Positions 1-7,972 of a stretch of DNA of 64,000 nucleotides are shown here, piece by piece. Each line of letters opens with the position of its first letter. The stretch's first letter is position 1. Below the pieces are notes generated by a model. That model saw only the letters and a list, made by a program, of their open reading frames with translations, searched no databases and was not told the origin of the DNA. The translations under genes were made by a program, and so were the position numbers. Location of the stretch: contig SCUJ01000008.1 in NCBI GenBank assembly GCA_004297165.1, positions 248,001 through 312,000 of the forward strand. Direction: 5' to 3'. Origin of the DNA: Gammaproteobacteria bacterium. GTDB taxonomy: Bacteria > Pseudomonadota > Gammaproteobacteria > Eutrophobiales > Eutrophobiaceae.

Positions 1-96
1 GGCGATAAAACACATCTTACAGCCAGGGCTTACGAAGCGATGGACCGTGCTTTTGCCCGTTTTCTGCCAAATCTGGACAAGGCTCCCGACAAATAA
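1..96 (+). CDS. C-terminal end of a possible SGNH/GDSL hydrolase (partial)
   Basis: An open frame enters from the left edge in frame 1 and stops at TAA 94-96, giving 31 codons. It contains GDKTHLTARAYE, which resembles the D-x-x-H catalytic block near the C-terminus of SGNH/GDSL hydrolases, with the charged helix expected after it. Such hydrolases are common next to polysaccharide acylation genes, which fits the acetyltransferase-like gene that starts 24 bases downstream on the same strand. Only the tail is visible, so the family call is inference from a short motif. Confidence 0.45.
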   Translation, partial: GDKTHLTARAYEAMDRAFARFLPNLDKAPDK

Positions 97-119
97 ACGG
101 TATCGGTGACGTCTCCACC

Positions 120-716
120 ATGGCGACAAAACAGCACCTATGGTTCCCTTTAATACGGCAGGATTTAGGCCGCTATTTTGATCCTGACCAGGGAGCCAAT
201 TACTTCAAGAAGGCAAAAATATTTTTAGATACGCCAGGCTTGCAGGCAACGCTGGTTTACCGGTTTGGTTTCTGGGTGGAACGTAAAGTTTCCTCCGTAT
301 GGTTCAGGCTTCCCTTGAAATTATTGTATTATTTTCTTGATAAGGCGATGGTCATTCTTTGGGGTATACACATCGATCCGCTGGCGGAAATCGGCGGCGG
401 CCTCTATATCGGACACTACGGTGGCGTTCTTATCGGTCCAGTGCGGGTCGGAACGGACTGCAACATCAACCATCAGGTCACGATGGGGCTAAGGGCAGAC
501 GGGATACCCGGTGTCCCCACCATAGGTAACCGCGTTTGGATCGGGGCTGGCTCGATCCTCTTCGGCGCAATTCGGGTGGGAGACGGGGCAACCATCGGCC
601 CCCTTACGGTAGTATCTAGAAGCCTGCCGAACAATGTCCTGGTCGGAGGCAACCCCATGCGCCTCGTTCGCAAGAACTACGATAACAGCGCTCTGCTTCG
701 CAGAATCCCTGAATAA
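120..716 (+). CDS. Serine acetyltransferase-like hexapeptide-repeat acyltransferase
   Basis: The protein has 198 residues. Residues about 87-180 form a left-handed beta-helix of hexapeptide repeats (IGGGLYIGHYGGVLIG, VPTIGNRVWIGAGSILFG, VGDGATIG), with His99 and His118 in the positions typical of the CysE/SAT group. The N-terminal part (1-80) is shorter than in true CysE, as in the SAT-like proteins of exopolysaccharide loci that acetylate sugars or amino-sugar precursors. Family knowledge supports acetyl-CoA-dependent O- or N-acetylation in the cytoplasm; the acceptor is unknown. It follows the possible SGNH hydrolase on the same strand and converges on the fkbM-type gene. No strong ribosome binding site precedes the ATG. 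Confidence 0.8.
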   Translation: MATKQHLWFPLIRQDLGRYFDPDQGANYFKKAKIFLDTPGLQATLVYRFGFWVERKVSSVWFRLPLKLLYYFLDKAMVILWGIHIDPLAEIGGGLYIGHYGGVLIGPVRVGTDCNINHQVTMGLRADGIPGVPTIGNRVWIGAGSILFGAIRVGDGATIGPLTVVSRSLPNNVLVGGNPMRLVRKNYDNSALLRRIPE

Positions 717-846
717 TATAATTAACACGTCAAACACCTCGTGGATTGCATACACGAGCACGCCCAAGTAGAAGAGTAGTAATCGTTGTCAGTTGGGAAT
801 TCGGGCGGCGCCCGGGAGAAGTATCGGGTGGTGCTGGCGAACTGAT

Positions 847-1575
847 TCAGTTTTCAGTTCCAAAGCTTTTTTGGAGGCTCTTCAACAAATCTGTATTTTG
901 TTTCTGAATATAAATCGTATTATGCGAGCCTGGTAGATTTACAGGGAGATACCCAAGGTTTTCAAGATATTCTGTAATCCTGGACGCATTTGCTTCAACC
1001 ATCAAGGTGGGTTTATCCCTGGTAATCAATTTTCGCAAACCCAGGAGCACTTTGTAATCGTGACCTTCAGCATCTATCTTGATAAATGAAATATGTTTCG
1101 CCGGGCTTAGGCTATCAATGCTTAAGGAAAGTACATGTATCCCCGCACTCACTCCGTTTGTCACATGCGCTTGGTAATAATTTATACCATTCGCATCTCT
1201 AGGAATATCTATCGCCGGTTCTCCAGGCTCATCAGAGACTGCTGCATTGATAAATGAAACATTATCATGAGGAAAGTATTTTCCATTCGCGACTAGAAAC
1301 CTGAATGTGTCTGGTACGGGTTCAAAAGACAATACTCTTCCTTCTATTCCCACCAGCTTCGACATTAGACATGTGTAATGTCCGACGTTTGCTCCCACAT
1401 CAATGACCCAATCCCCTTTCCCGATGAATTGTGTAATGACCGGATACTCTAATTCTTCACTAACAAACTTTCCGCGAATTATATTGCACCGGTAATACCA
1501 TATTCTTATTTCATGCTGTAGCCATGCAGGTAATCTCGTAATAATCCTCTTTAATAATCCCATGACCCTAACCAT
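847..1575 (-). CDS. FkbM family SAM-dependent methyltransferase
   Basis: The protein has 242 residues. The SAM-binding motif VIDVGANVGHYT lies at 57-68, an acidic strand end FEPVP at 84-88, and the FkbM signature KIDAEGHD at 166-173. FkbM enzymes O-methylate hydroxyl groups of sugars or polyketides; in a polysaccharide locus a sugar O-methyltransferase is the likely role. Its ATG at 1575 directly abuts the TGA of the upstream flippase, so the two are probably translated together. A second ATG at 1563 (MGLLKR) is possible; neither has a convincing Shine-Dalgarno. Base composition is AT-rich like its neighbours. Confidence 0.85.
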   Translation of the reverse strand: MVRVMGLLKRIITRLPAWLQHEIRIWYYRCNIIRGKFVSEELEYPVITQFIGKGDWVIDVGANVGHYTCLMSKLVGIEGRVLSFEPVPDTFRFLVANGKYFPHDNVSFINAAVSDEPGEPAIDIPRDANGINYYQAHVTNGVSAGIHVLSLSIDSLSPAKHISFIKIDAEGHDYKVLLGLRKLITRDKPTLMVEANASRITEYLENLGYLPVNLPGSHNTIYIQKQNTDLLKSLQKSFGTEN

Positions 1576-3087
1576 TCACATATCAAAAGCAGACTTTATC
1601 TTGCTAATTAGAAGATGTTTTTCATCACCGCGCATTCCAATTACATAATAAACACCAAAGAATGCCACTGCAGCTATGAGAGCATGAAGGATCAGTTCAA
1701 CCATGCTCCCCACCAGCTCATACTCGAGAACCATCGTCATCAGCATAAAAACACAGATTGCTGGTAATATACTCGGTAATATAGTTCGTTGCAGATAAGT
1801 CGACACCTCAACGCCAATCATGCGGCAGGTCTTGTTTAATATTATGGGTGTGACAATTAATGCCGGGAATATCCCCGCATACGCCACCCCAACATACCCA
1901 TGGATCTTCACAAGGATGATCGAAGTTGGTATGAGCAGTATTGTATAGAGCAAATTAGTTTTCGCTAATATTCCATGGCTATTCATCGCCGTCAGATATC
2001 TGTGCCCGAGAGGATTTACGCTAAGGAGTATAGTGGTGATTACCAGACCTGTGATAATTGGTGGCGCCTTATTTCCATATTCAATACCAATCCAGTAACC
2101 TATAAACTTTTCGCCCATCATGAAGGTGCCCACTCCAATCAAGCTGGAAAATGAAAATATTATCTTTGATCCGAACAGATAATATTTTTTGGCGACTTCT
2201 TTATTATCACTGCCATGTAGTTCTGAAAAGAGTGGCATCGTTGCCTGTGTCAAGGTCAATATAAGCGCATCAAACACACGTATCAAATTGGTTGGCAAGA
2301 CATAATATATGATGACATTAACGCCATCAAAAGCCGTGATTACAAGTTTATCAACACTCATGCCTACTGTGTAGGTAGCGGCCTGGGCAAAAGATTTTAG
2401 GCTAAATCTCAATACTTCCTTGAATGCCACTGACGATACGTGATGCTTGGAGAAGTATACCGGATATGGACTTTGGCGTTTTAGAATTACGTAAAATACT
2501 ACGTATTTCACCGAACTTGATATCGCGGATATAGCGGCGATCATCAATAATGCATTTGACGGAGTTATTAACTTATATATCAGGACAGAACTGATTATCA
2601 TGAATATTACAGTGACATTATTACTCAGATAATATTTTTGATATCCCTCCAATGTGCATTCGGCTATTTTCCCGGGAAACATTATCAGCAATTGCGCCCC
2701 AATAATAAATATTAACCATTGATACCGTTCCGATATATTGGCATTTCCTATAAGGATTTCCGGTTTTATCAATGAAACCATTACTCCTGAAGCAAATGCA
2801 ACAACGCCTAATAAAAACATATAGAGCATTGTTGTGGAGTAAACAGCCATCAAGGCATCGTTTTTCATCAGGGATTTATAATATGCCACGAATCTGGATA
2901 CCGCAGGTTTGATGCCAAGATCGAATAACCCCATGTAACCGACTGCGACAGTCACAATTTCCCAGATGCCGTAATCATGCGCGCCAAGATTTTTTACAAA
3001 TATAGGAGTCATAACAAATGTTATGACTGTCCTTACGAAGTACATCCCGGCGTTGGACCCGGTGTTTAGAATCAAGCTTTTTAGCAT
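1576..3087 (-). CDS. Wzx-like polysaccharide flippase (MATE/MOP superfamily), copy 1
   Basis: About 503 residues, almost entirely hydrophobic, with some 12-14 predicted membrane segments and an N-terminus of the MOP/Wzx type (LNTGSNAGMYFVRTV, then NLGAHDYGIWE). Family knowledge: these proteins flip undecaprenyl-linked oligosaccharide repeat units across the inner membrane. The ATG at 3087 (MLKSL) is chosen because the neighbouring paralogue starts with the same residues; the frame could open at a TTG two codons earlier. It is clearly paralogous to the protein at 5243-6745: both share the MLKSL start, the NTGSN motif, HDYG, GYMG and DLGI. AT-rich codon use (many ATA, AAT, TTA) sets it apart from the housekeeping genes further right. 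Confidence 0.85.
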   Translation of the reverse strand: MLKSLILNTGSNAGMYFVRTVITFVMTPIFVKNLGAHDYGIWEIVTVAVGYMGLFDLGIKPAVSRFVAYYKSLMKNDALMAVYSTTMLYMFLLGVVAFASGVMVSLIKPEILIGNANISERYQWLIFIIGAQLLIMFPGKIAECTLEGYQKYYLSNNVTVIFMIISSVLIYKLITPSNALLMIAAISAISSSVKYVVFYVILKRQSPYPVYFSKHHVSSVAFKEVLRFSLKSFAQAATYTVGMSVDKLVITAFDGVNVIIYYVLPTNLIRVFDALILTLTQATMPLFSELHGSDNKEVAKKYYLFGSKIIFSFSSLIGVGTFMMGEKFIGYWIGIEYGNKAPPIITGLVITTILLSVNPLGHRYLTAMNSHGILAKTNLLYTILLIPTSIILVKIHGYVGVAYAGIFPALIVTPIILNKTCRMIGVEVSTYLQRTILPSILPAICVFMLMTMVLEYELVGSMVELILHALIAAVAFFGVYYVIGMRGDEKHLLISKIKSAFDM

Positions 3088-3168
3088 GTGCAATAAATAT
3101 CCTTGTCGATGTTCAAATGCTATTAGCTGTATTGGATAGCATCTGAACTGATTTATGACATGTGTTAA

Positions 3169-3963
3169 TTACAATCCTGTCAATAATTTGTACTGTCGCA
3201 GTTCATCCTCTGTCCCATGCTGAAAATAAAAGTATTCATCGTTAAATCGAATCGGCCTGGTTCTGCCGTAGCCTATCGGCAGATGATCATAATTACGTAA
3301 TACTTTTGATATGTGCCAGTCCAATTTATTAAACAGAAGATTTTTCTCCCTTTTCATGCTCAGATAAACCAGATAACCAAGTAATCCTCTTGTGCAGACG
3401 AGGTGATATTTTTCCTCGGGGGCAATCTCGTGGTCATCCTGCTTTATCTCGTTCAGCCTTTTTATGAAGCTTAAAATACCATCCTGTCGGATAATAAATA
3501 GTGATTGTTGCGTCCGCTGGGGTGTGCCAGCGCCGTTGCCAAACATGTATTGAGTCTTCATGCATTTGATACAGTGTTCGATAACGCCGGCGCCATATAT
3601 CAGCGCATCCTGCTCCAGATAAACGAAATAATCGGTATCGCACTGCAACGCATACATCAGACCGAGCTGCATTGCGCGCACAGCTCCGCAGAACTTAGTA
3701 TTTAGTGCTGTATTATGCCCTGCGTTATAATTCAGGCTGACCAGTTCCATCCTGTCATCATCAGGATTTATTTCCGGCAGCAATGGTGAATTGCTATCGA
3801 CTATCAGGATCTTCTGAGGATTGGAGTATCTGCTAATCGCCTGATACCACAATTTGTGGAATTCCCTGCTTCTTATCGCTTCATCGCCATACAGCTTTGT
3901 CCTGTCTTGGATGGCCTCCCCAGGACACCACCAACCAGTACCAATTATATAACGCGCACTCAT
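3169..3963 (-). CDS. Uncharacterised protein, possible GT-A-type glycosyltransferase
   Basis: The protein has 264 residues. I do not recognise it firmly. The segment DTDYFVYLEQDALIYGAG (about 108-125) looks like the central strand and acidic metal-binding region of a GT-A nucleotide-sugar transferase, and NYNAGHNTALN (about 78-88) resembles the substrate-binding part of that fold. No signal peptide or membrane segment is seen. It sits between a flippase and a CDP-glycerol-transferase-like gene, all on the same strand, so a role in repeat-unit assembly is likely. A GGGGT stretch lies about nine bases before the ATG. It could also be a nucleotidyl- or phosphotransferase with a Rossmann-like fold. 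Confidence 0.5.
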   Translation of the reverse strand: MSARYIIGTGWWCPGEAIQDRTKLYGDEAIRSREFHKLWYQAISRYSNPQKILIVDSNSPLLPEINPDDDRMELVSLNYNAGHNTALNTKFCGAVRAMQLGLMYALQCDTDYFVYLEQDALIYGAGVIEHCIKCMKTQYMFGNGAGTPQRTQQSLFIIRQDGILSFIKRLNEIKQDDHEIAPEEKYHLVCTRGLLGYLVYLSMKREKNLLFNKLDWHISKVLRNYDHLPIGYGRTRPIRFNDEYFYFQHGTEDELRQYKLLTGL

Positions 3964-4014
3964 GGCAGGTTACCCCATGTTCATCCGGCTGGCCTGCTGT
4001 CCTTGCATTCCTAC

Positions 4015-5205
4015 TTATGCATCAACAGTATTTTTAATGAAATAAGGATTATCTTTTCTCCATTTTCTGCTATTGACTGAACACACTTTCCCTAATGATC
4101 GGATGACGTTAGCGGCATGTTTCGCTGCCGCACCTTCATTTGCAATAAAATATTCGCGCATTCTTCTTCTATTGTCTTTCTTCTCATCTATACCTGATAA
4201 AGCATTTCTTAATGAATAGCCTATCTCATCGTAACTCGCGAAACATTCTGTTGCATCCAAGTATATATTCTTTACGGCTATGGAATTAAATTCCCTTGAG
4301 GGCGGATTAAAATACAATACGGGTTTGTCCGCTAAAACACACTCAATGGTGAACGAGGAATGGTCCGTAATGAAGACGTCTGCGGCGCATAAGTGGGGAT
4401 AAAAATCCACGAACCTATCAACGATCGTATTAGCATAATCATCTTCCAGTTTCTTAAATTCCAGCCACCTCTCGGGCCCTCCCTCCTTAGTCCAATTTTT
4501 GGCATGTCCTATAACTATGAAGTTACATGCCGCGTTATAGTCCTCAAGTAAATTTCTTACAAAGTTTATGCCCAAATAAGAATAGATCGATGTTTCGGTA
4601 AAATGGGAGCTAATTAAGACTGTCTTTTTAAGTGGATCTATCTTCTTGGCGCGTAATGCAATTTCACGTAACTCGAGTTGCTTATTGAATAAGATATCCG
4701 TTTTCGCGGATCCGACAATCGCATAATATTTATTCTCATGCGTGATCAGAGGATCCTCATTAAACGATTCATATTCCGCACGTGACAAGCCTAGATATAA
4801 ATCACATTTTTTAGATTGATATTGCTTGCCGTTATAGTTAATCCGCATGTTACCAAAACCGACTCCATGCGGGAGCATTATGTGCACAGCGCTTCTGTGA
4901 AAATGCGGGTCGATAATATCAGTATGTATTATGTAATGCCATTTGCGCCACACGGCCTTACCGGCCCCTGACAGTATCACTCCTTGTGGTAATTCTATAA
5001 TCCCGACATCGACATCACCTGTGGTTATACAGGCATAAACATCCATTTTCCTGCTCGCGGCATCGCTAGCTACCTCTTCAATTATTGGCTTGAGACAATG
5101 CCAGCCATAATTATTACATATACAAAACAGTATTCTTATATTTCCCAGGCTCTCATGGATATCATTATCAATCTTTCTTAGTAGCGTAATTATATTGGTC
5201 AGCAT
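4015..5205 (-). CDS. CDP-glycerol glycerophosphotransferase-like (TagB/TagF family) protein
   Basis: The protein has 396 residues. The C-terminal third carries the hallmark of the CDP-glycerol:polyglycerophosphate transferase fold, a GT-B-like domain: ADVFITDHSSFTIECV followed by LADKPVLYF, preceded by ILISSHFTE-type strands and an HGVGFG loop. The family transfers glycerol-phosphate or related polyol-phosphates in teichoic acids; in Gram-negative capsule and O-antigen loci, members transfer phosphate-linked substituents. Substrate is unknown. It lies between the unknown 264-residue protein and flippase copy 2 on the same strand. The N-terminal 100 residues are less conserved to my eye. Confidence 0.7.
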   Translation of the reverse strand: MLTNIITLLRKIDNDIHESLGNIRILFCICNNYGWHCLKPIIEEVASDAASRKMDVYACITTGDVDVGIIELPQGVILSGAGKAVWRKWHYIIHTDIIDPHFHRSAVHIMLPHGVGFGNMRINYNGKQYQSKKCDLYLGLSRAEYESFNEDPLITHENKYYAIVGSAKTDILFNKQLELREIALRAKKIDPLKKTVLISSHFTETSIYSYLGINFVRNLLEDYNAACNFIVIGHAKNWTKEGGPERWLEFKKLEDDYANTIVDRFVDFYPHLCAADVFITDHSSFTIECVLADKPVLYFNPPSREFNSIAVKNIYLDATECFASYDEIGYSLRNALSGIDEKKDNRRRMREYFIANEGAAAKHAANVIRSLGKVCSVNSRKWRKDNPYFIKNTVDA

Positions 5206-5242
5206 AAATGTGCGAAGGTTGGGAGTGCTTATGTGTGTATCG

Positions 5243-6745
5243 TCATATTTTCCTAATAATCAATTTTTTTACAAATTGCTTCTCTTTATTATTTGTGGAA
5301 ATAATAAAATACACTCCAACGTATACCATGCCGCCTGTAATCGCTACCAACAGCAACTTTGTGTAGGATTCTATAATGAACTCCTCAGTGACTGCCGCAA
5401 GATATGCTAATAAAGCAAGAGCTGGTAGTAATGCCGGCAGGACAATAATCTTCAAATAGTCAGCCAGTGAAGTTTCAAGACAGGAGCATGTATACTTAAG
5501 GATGTATAATGTGAACAAGATTGATATGAATGATGCGTATGCCGCGCCAACATAATCAAAATAATATACTAGCGGAATCATTGTTACGGTTCTAACAATC
5601 GTTTGTACAGTTTGAGAGATTGCGAGAACGCCATGTCTGTTTATCGCGGTCAAATACCTTCCCGCAAGGGGGTTTATGGCATTAAACAAACTCGCGATAG
5701 TTGTACAGGTTAAAATAATACGCCCTTTAATCGCATACTCATCCCCCATCCAGATGGCCAGGAAATCATCTCCTACCATTAGCAAACCTATACACAATAT
5801 TACTGCAATGGCGTATATATATTTTGAGAGCACAAAATATATTACCCTAGTCTCCTCATCTTTAGACTCGCCATGCAGCTTCGCGAAATATGGCATGCAT
5901 GCTTGACTCAGGACGCTCAACAAACTCCAGGCAAAGTCCATCAGCCGTGACGGTATGGAGAAGTAAATGATTTTATTGACTCCCGCGATGGCAGTTATGA
6001 TTATCGAACTCGCTGTTTGCTGGAGCGTCAATGCGGCCCCTGATACGAAGGATTTAACGCCGAAGGAAAGAGCATCCCGCAATACGGACAATTTGACACG
6101 AACAGGCGTGAAGAATACGGGCCTCTCTCGGTTTAGGCCCAGCATTACATAAAATACAGTGTATTTAATCGCGGCTTCTACCATACTGACTATCGCCAAC
6201 AATATCAGCGCATTATCCTTGGTGATGAGATTATAAATGAGAATATTGGAAACAACCGAAATAACAATTGTTACATTATTTTTTACATAAAATTTATGGA
6301 ACCCCTCGAGAACACTTTCTGTAACCTGCCCAGGGAACACGATGAGCACTTGTATTCCGACAACAAATAGAAGCCATTTATATCTGGTACTGCTGGCTTG
6401 AGATTCCGCTATCTGATCCGCCCATTGAAATCCCACGCAGACAAAAATCAACAGGGATCCAAGGCCGAGCAGGAACATGTAAAATAATGAGGTGGAAAAG
6501 ACATCGAGTAGCGAATCGTAATCGTTTTTAGCCTGGTAATATGAAGTAAACCTCGACACCGACGGTCTGATACCCAGGTCTAGAATCCCCATGTACCCGA
6601 TGGAAACGATAATCAGATCCCACACGCCATAATCATGATTGCCAAGATTCCTTACGAGAATTGGCGACATCAGAAATGTCAATACGAGCTTGAAAGCATA
6701 CAGGGTTACATTTGAACCCGTGTTAATTGCCAAACTTTTCAGCAT
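5243..6745 (-). CDS. Wzx-like polysaccharide flippase (MATE/MOP superfamily), copy 2
   Basis: 500 residues with some 12-14 hydrophobic helices and the same N-terminal pattern as copy 1 (MLKSLAINTGSN, then NLGNHDYGVWD and GYMGILDLGIRP). The role expected from the family is export of a lipid-linked repeat unit across the inner membrane. The start ATG overlaps the end of the upstream glycosyltransferase gene by 7 bases, which suggests translational coupling. The two flippases are diverged, not recent copies, so they may handle different substrates or one may be a relic; both reading frames are intact. Confidence 0.85.
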   Translation of the reverse strand: MLKSLAINTGSNVTLYAFKLVLTFLMSPILVRNLGNHDYGVWDLIIVSIGYMGILDLGIRPSVSRFTSYYQAKNDYDSLLDVFSTSLFYMFLLGLGSLLIFVCVGFQWADQIAESQASSTRYKWLLFVVGIQVLIVFPGQVTESVLEGFHKFYVKNNVTIVISVVSNILIYNLITKDNALILLAIVSMVEAAIKYTVFYVMLGLNRERPVFFTPVRVKLSVLRDALSFGVKSFVSGAALTLQQTASSIIITAIAGVNKIIYFSIPSRLMDFAWSLLSVLSQACMPYFAKLHGESKDEETRVIYFVLSKYIYAIAVILCIGLLMVGDDFLAIWMGDEYAIKGRIILTCTTIASLFNAINPLAGRYLTAINRHGVLAISQTVQTIVRTVTMIPLVYYFDYVGAAYASFISILFTLYILKYTCSCLETSLADYLKIIVLPALLPALALLAYLAAVTEEFIIESYTKLLLVAITGGMVYVGVYFIISTNNKEKQFVKKLIIRKI

Positions 6746-7938
6746 GAAGGCATTCGGCCGCTTTCGATAGTCTCGGACAATTTTATCGTCAGTATATTTG
6801 AGACATAATTATGCTCGGCATTGATCCTGCACTTGCGGCTCATGACCTCATATTCGTTTTTACTCAAATTCATCATTTTTCCTATCGCCCAACGAAGAGC
6901 TGCAGAGTCCTTAGGTCGGACTTTAATACCAACATCGGAATCGACGATTTCCTTGCAGCCCATGAATTCCGTAGTGATTACGGGAACACCCAAGGCCATC
7001 GCCTCCTTGAGCACCAAAGGGCCGGTATCCCGATCGCCATTGGTCGACTGACAAAATGGCGCTACCAAGGAGTAATAAGAAGGTAGATTCTCGATGATCC
7101 ATTGACTGTCGCGCTTGCCAAGAAATCTAATAAATGATTGCAGGTTTTGCACCTCGACCATATTTTTCAGTTCCGGGAGCAGGGGACCTTCGCCAACAAT
7201 ATCGAGATTTGGTCTTTCTTCCTCAGGCATGGCCGATAATGCCTGAATCAGATAATACAATCCTTTCTTTTCCACTAATCTTCCGATAAATATCAGGTCT
7301 TTCTTTTCTCGATAACAGTCTTGCTCCCTGATTGGGTATCTGTCGAGCTCTAGGCCGCATTCAACCTGAATAATATTCGCGGCAGGGCATAAATTCCGGA
7401 AATCATCCATCATGTCGCGGCATACGGCCACGGCAAAGCCAGCAGCAAGCAATTTCAGTTTCAAGTCACGAGGTCTTACATAGATGTCGAATCCGTGTCC
7501 AACAAAGGATACAGTTATGCCAGCGAGTCTAGAGGCCACGATAGCCAGCGTGGTTGCATTATGTGCAAAATGGGCATGTAGATGATCACAGGAATATCTT
7601 TCAGAGATTATCGCGATACGGGCGGCGTCCAGCAGAATATCCTTGGTGTTCATTGCCGTTTGGCGAAAAATGAAAGGGAGAGTATTAAATAGCCGTCTAA
7701 CCCTTCGCATAAGATAGATCGATGCCTCCCTGGCGGTAATATCCGTCAGATATTGCGTCTGGTTGGCAAGTGTTGAATCGATAGACTGGTAATGATCGAT
7801 GGGCCTCGTAAACGTTATCGGGATGATTCTATGTCCATGTCTGAGCATGGCCCGCATTTCGACTCCTACAAACGTCTCGGTGAATACCGGGAATTCCATC
7901 AGCACATAGCCGATCGCCTTCTTACTCAAATCATGCAC
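6739..7938 (-). CDS. Glycosyltransferase family 4
   Basis: 399 residues, GT-B fold. The N-terminal domain carries the exopolysaccharide-type opening (GYVLMEFPVFTETFV, 10-24) and HLHAHFAHNATT (119-130). The C-terminal GT4 domain has FIGRLVEKKG (217-226), the DIVGEGP loop, and the E-x7-E type region EAMALGVPV (312-320) that binds the nucleotide-sugar. It is a retaining sugar transferase acting at the cytoplasmic face on a lipid-linked chain; donor and acceptor are unknown. The start is a GTG at 7938, and no in-frame ATG fits before residue 14. It is followed by flippase copy 2 with a 7-base overlap. Confidence 0.87.
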   Translation of the reverse strand: MHDLSKKAIGYVLMEFPVFTETFVGVEMRAMLRHGHRIIPITFTRPIDHYQSIDSTLANQTQYLTDITAREASIYLMRRVRRLFNTLPFIFRQTAMNTKDILLDAARIAIISERYSCDHLHAHFAHNATTLAIVASRLAGITVSFVGHGFDIYVRPRDLKLKLLAAGFAVAVCRDMMDDFRNLCPAANIIQVECGLELDRYPIREQDCYREKKDLIFIGRLVEKKGLYYLIQALSAMPEEERPNLDIVGEGPLLPELKNMVEVQNLQSFIRFLGKRDSQWIIENLPSYYSLVAPFCQSTNGDRDTGPLVLKEAMALGVPVITTEFMGCKEIVDSDVGIKVRPKDSAALRWAIGKMMNLSKNEYEVMSRKCRINAEHNYVSNILTIKLSETIESGRMPSC

Positions 7939-7972
7939 CAGATAGTATAAATCGTCAGCCCAGGTATAATTA

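Noticed and set aside
738-758. CTCGTG...CACGAG inverted repeat after the acetyltransferase gene as a terminator.
   Set aside because: Six-base-pair stem, nine-base loop and no T-run following; too weak to call.
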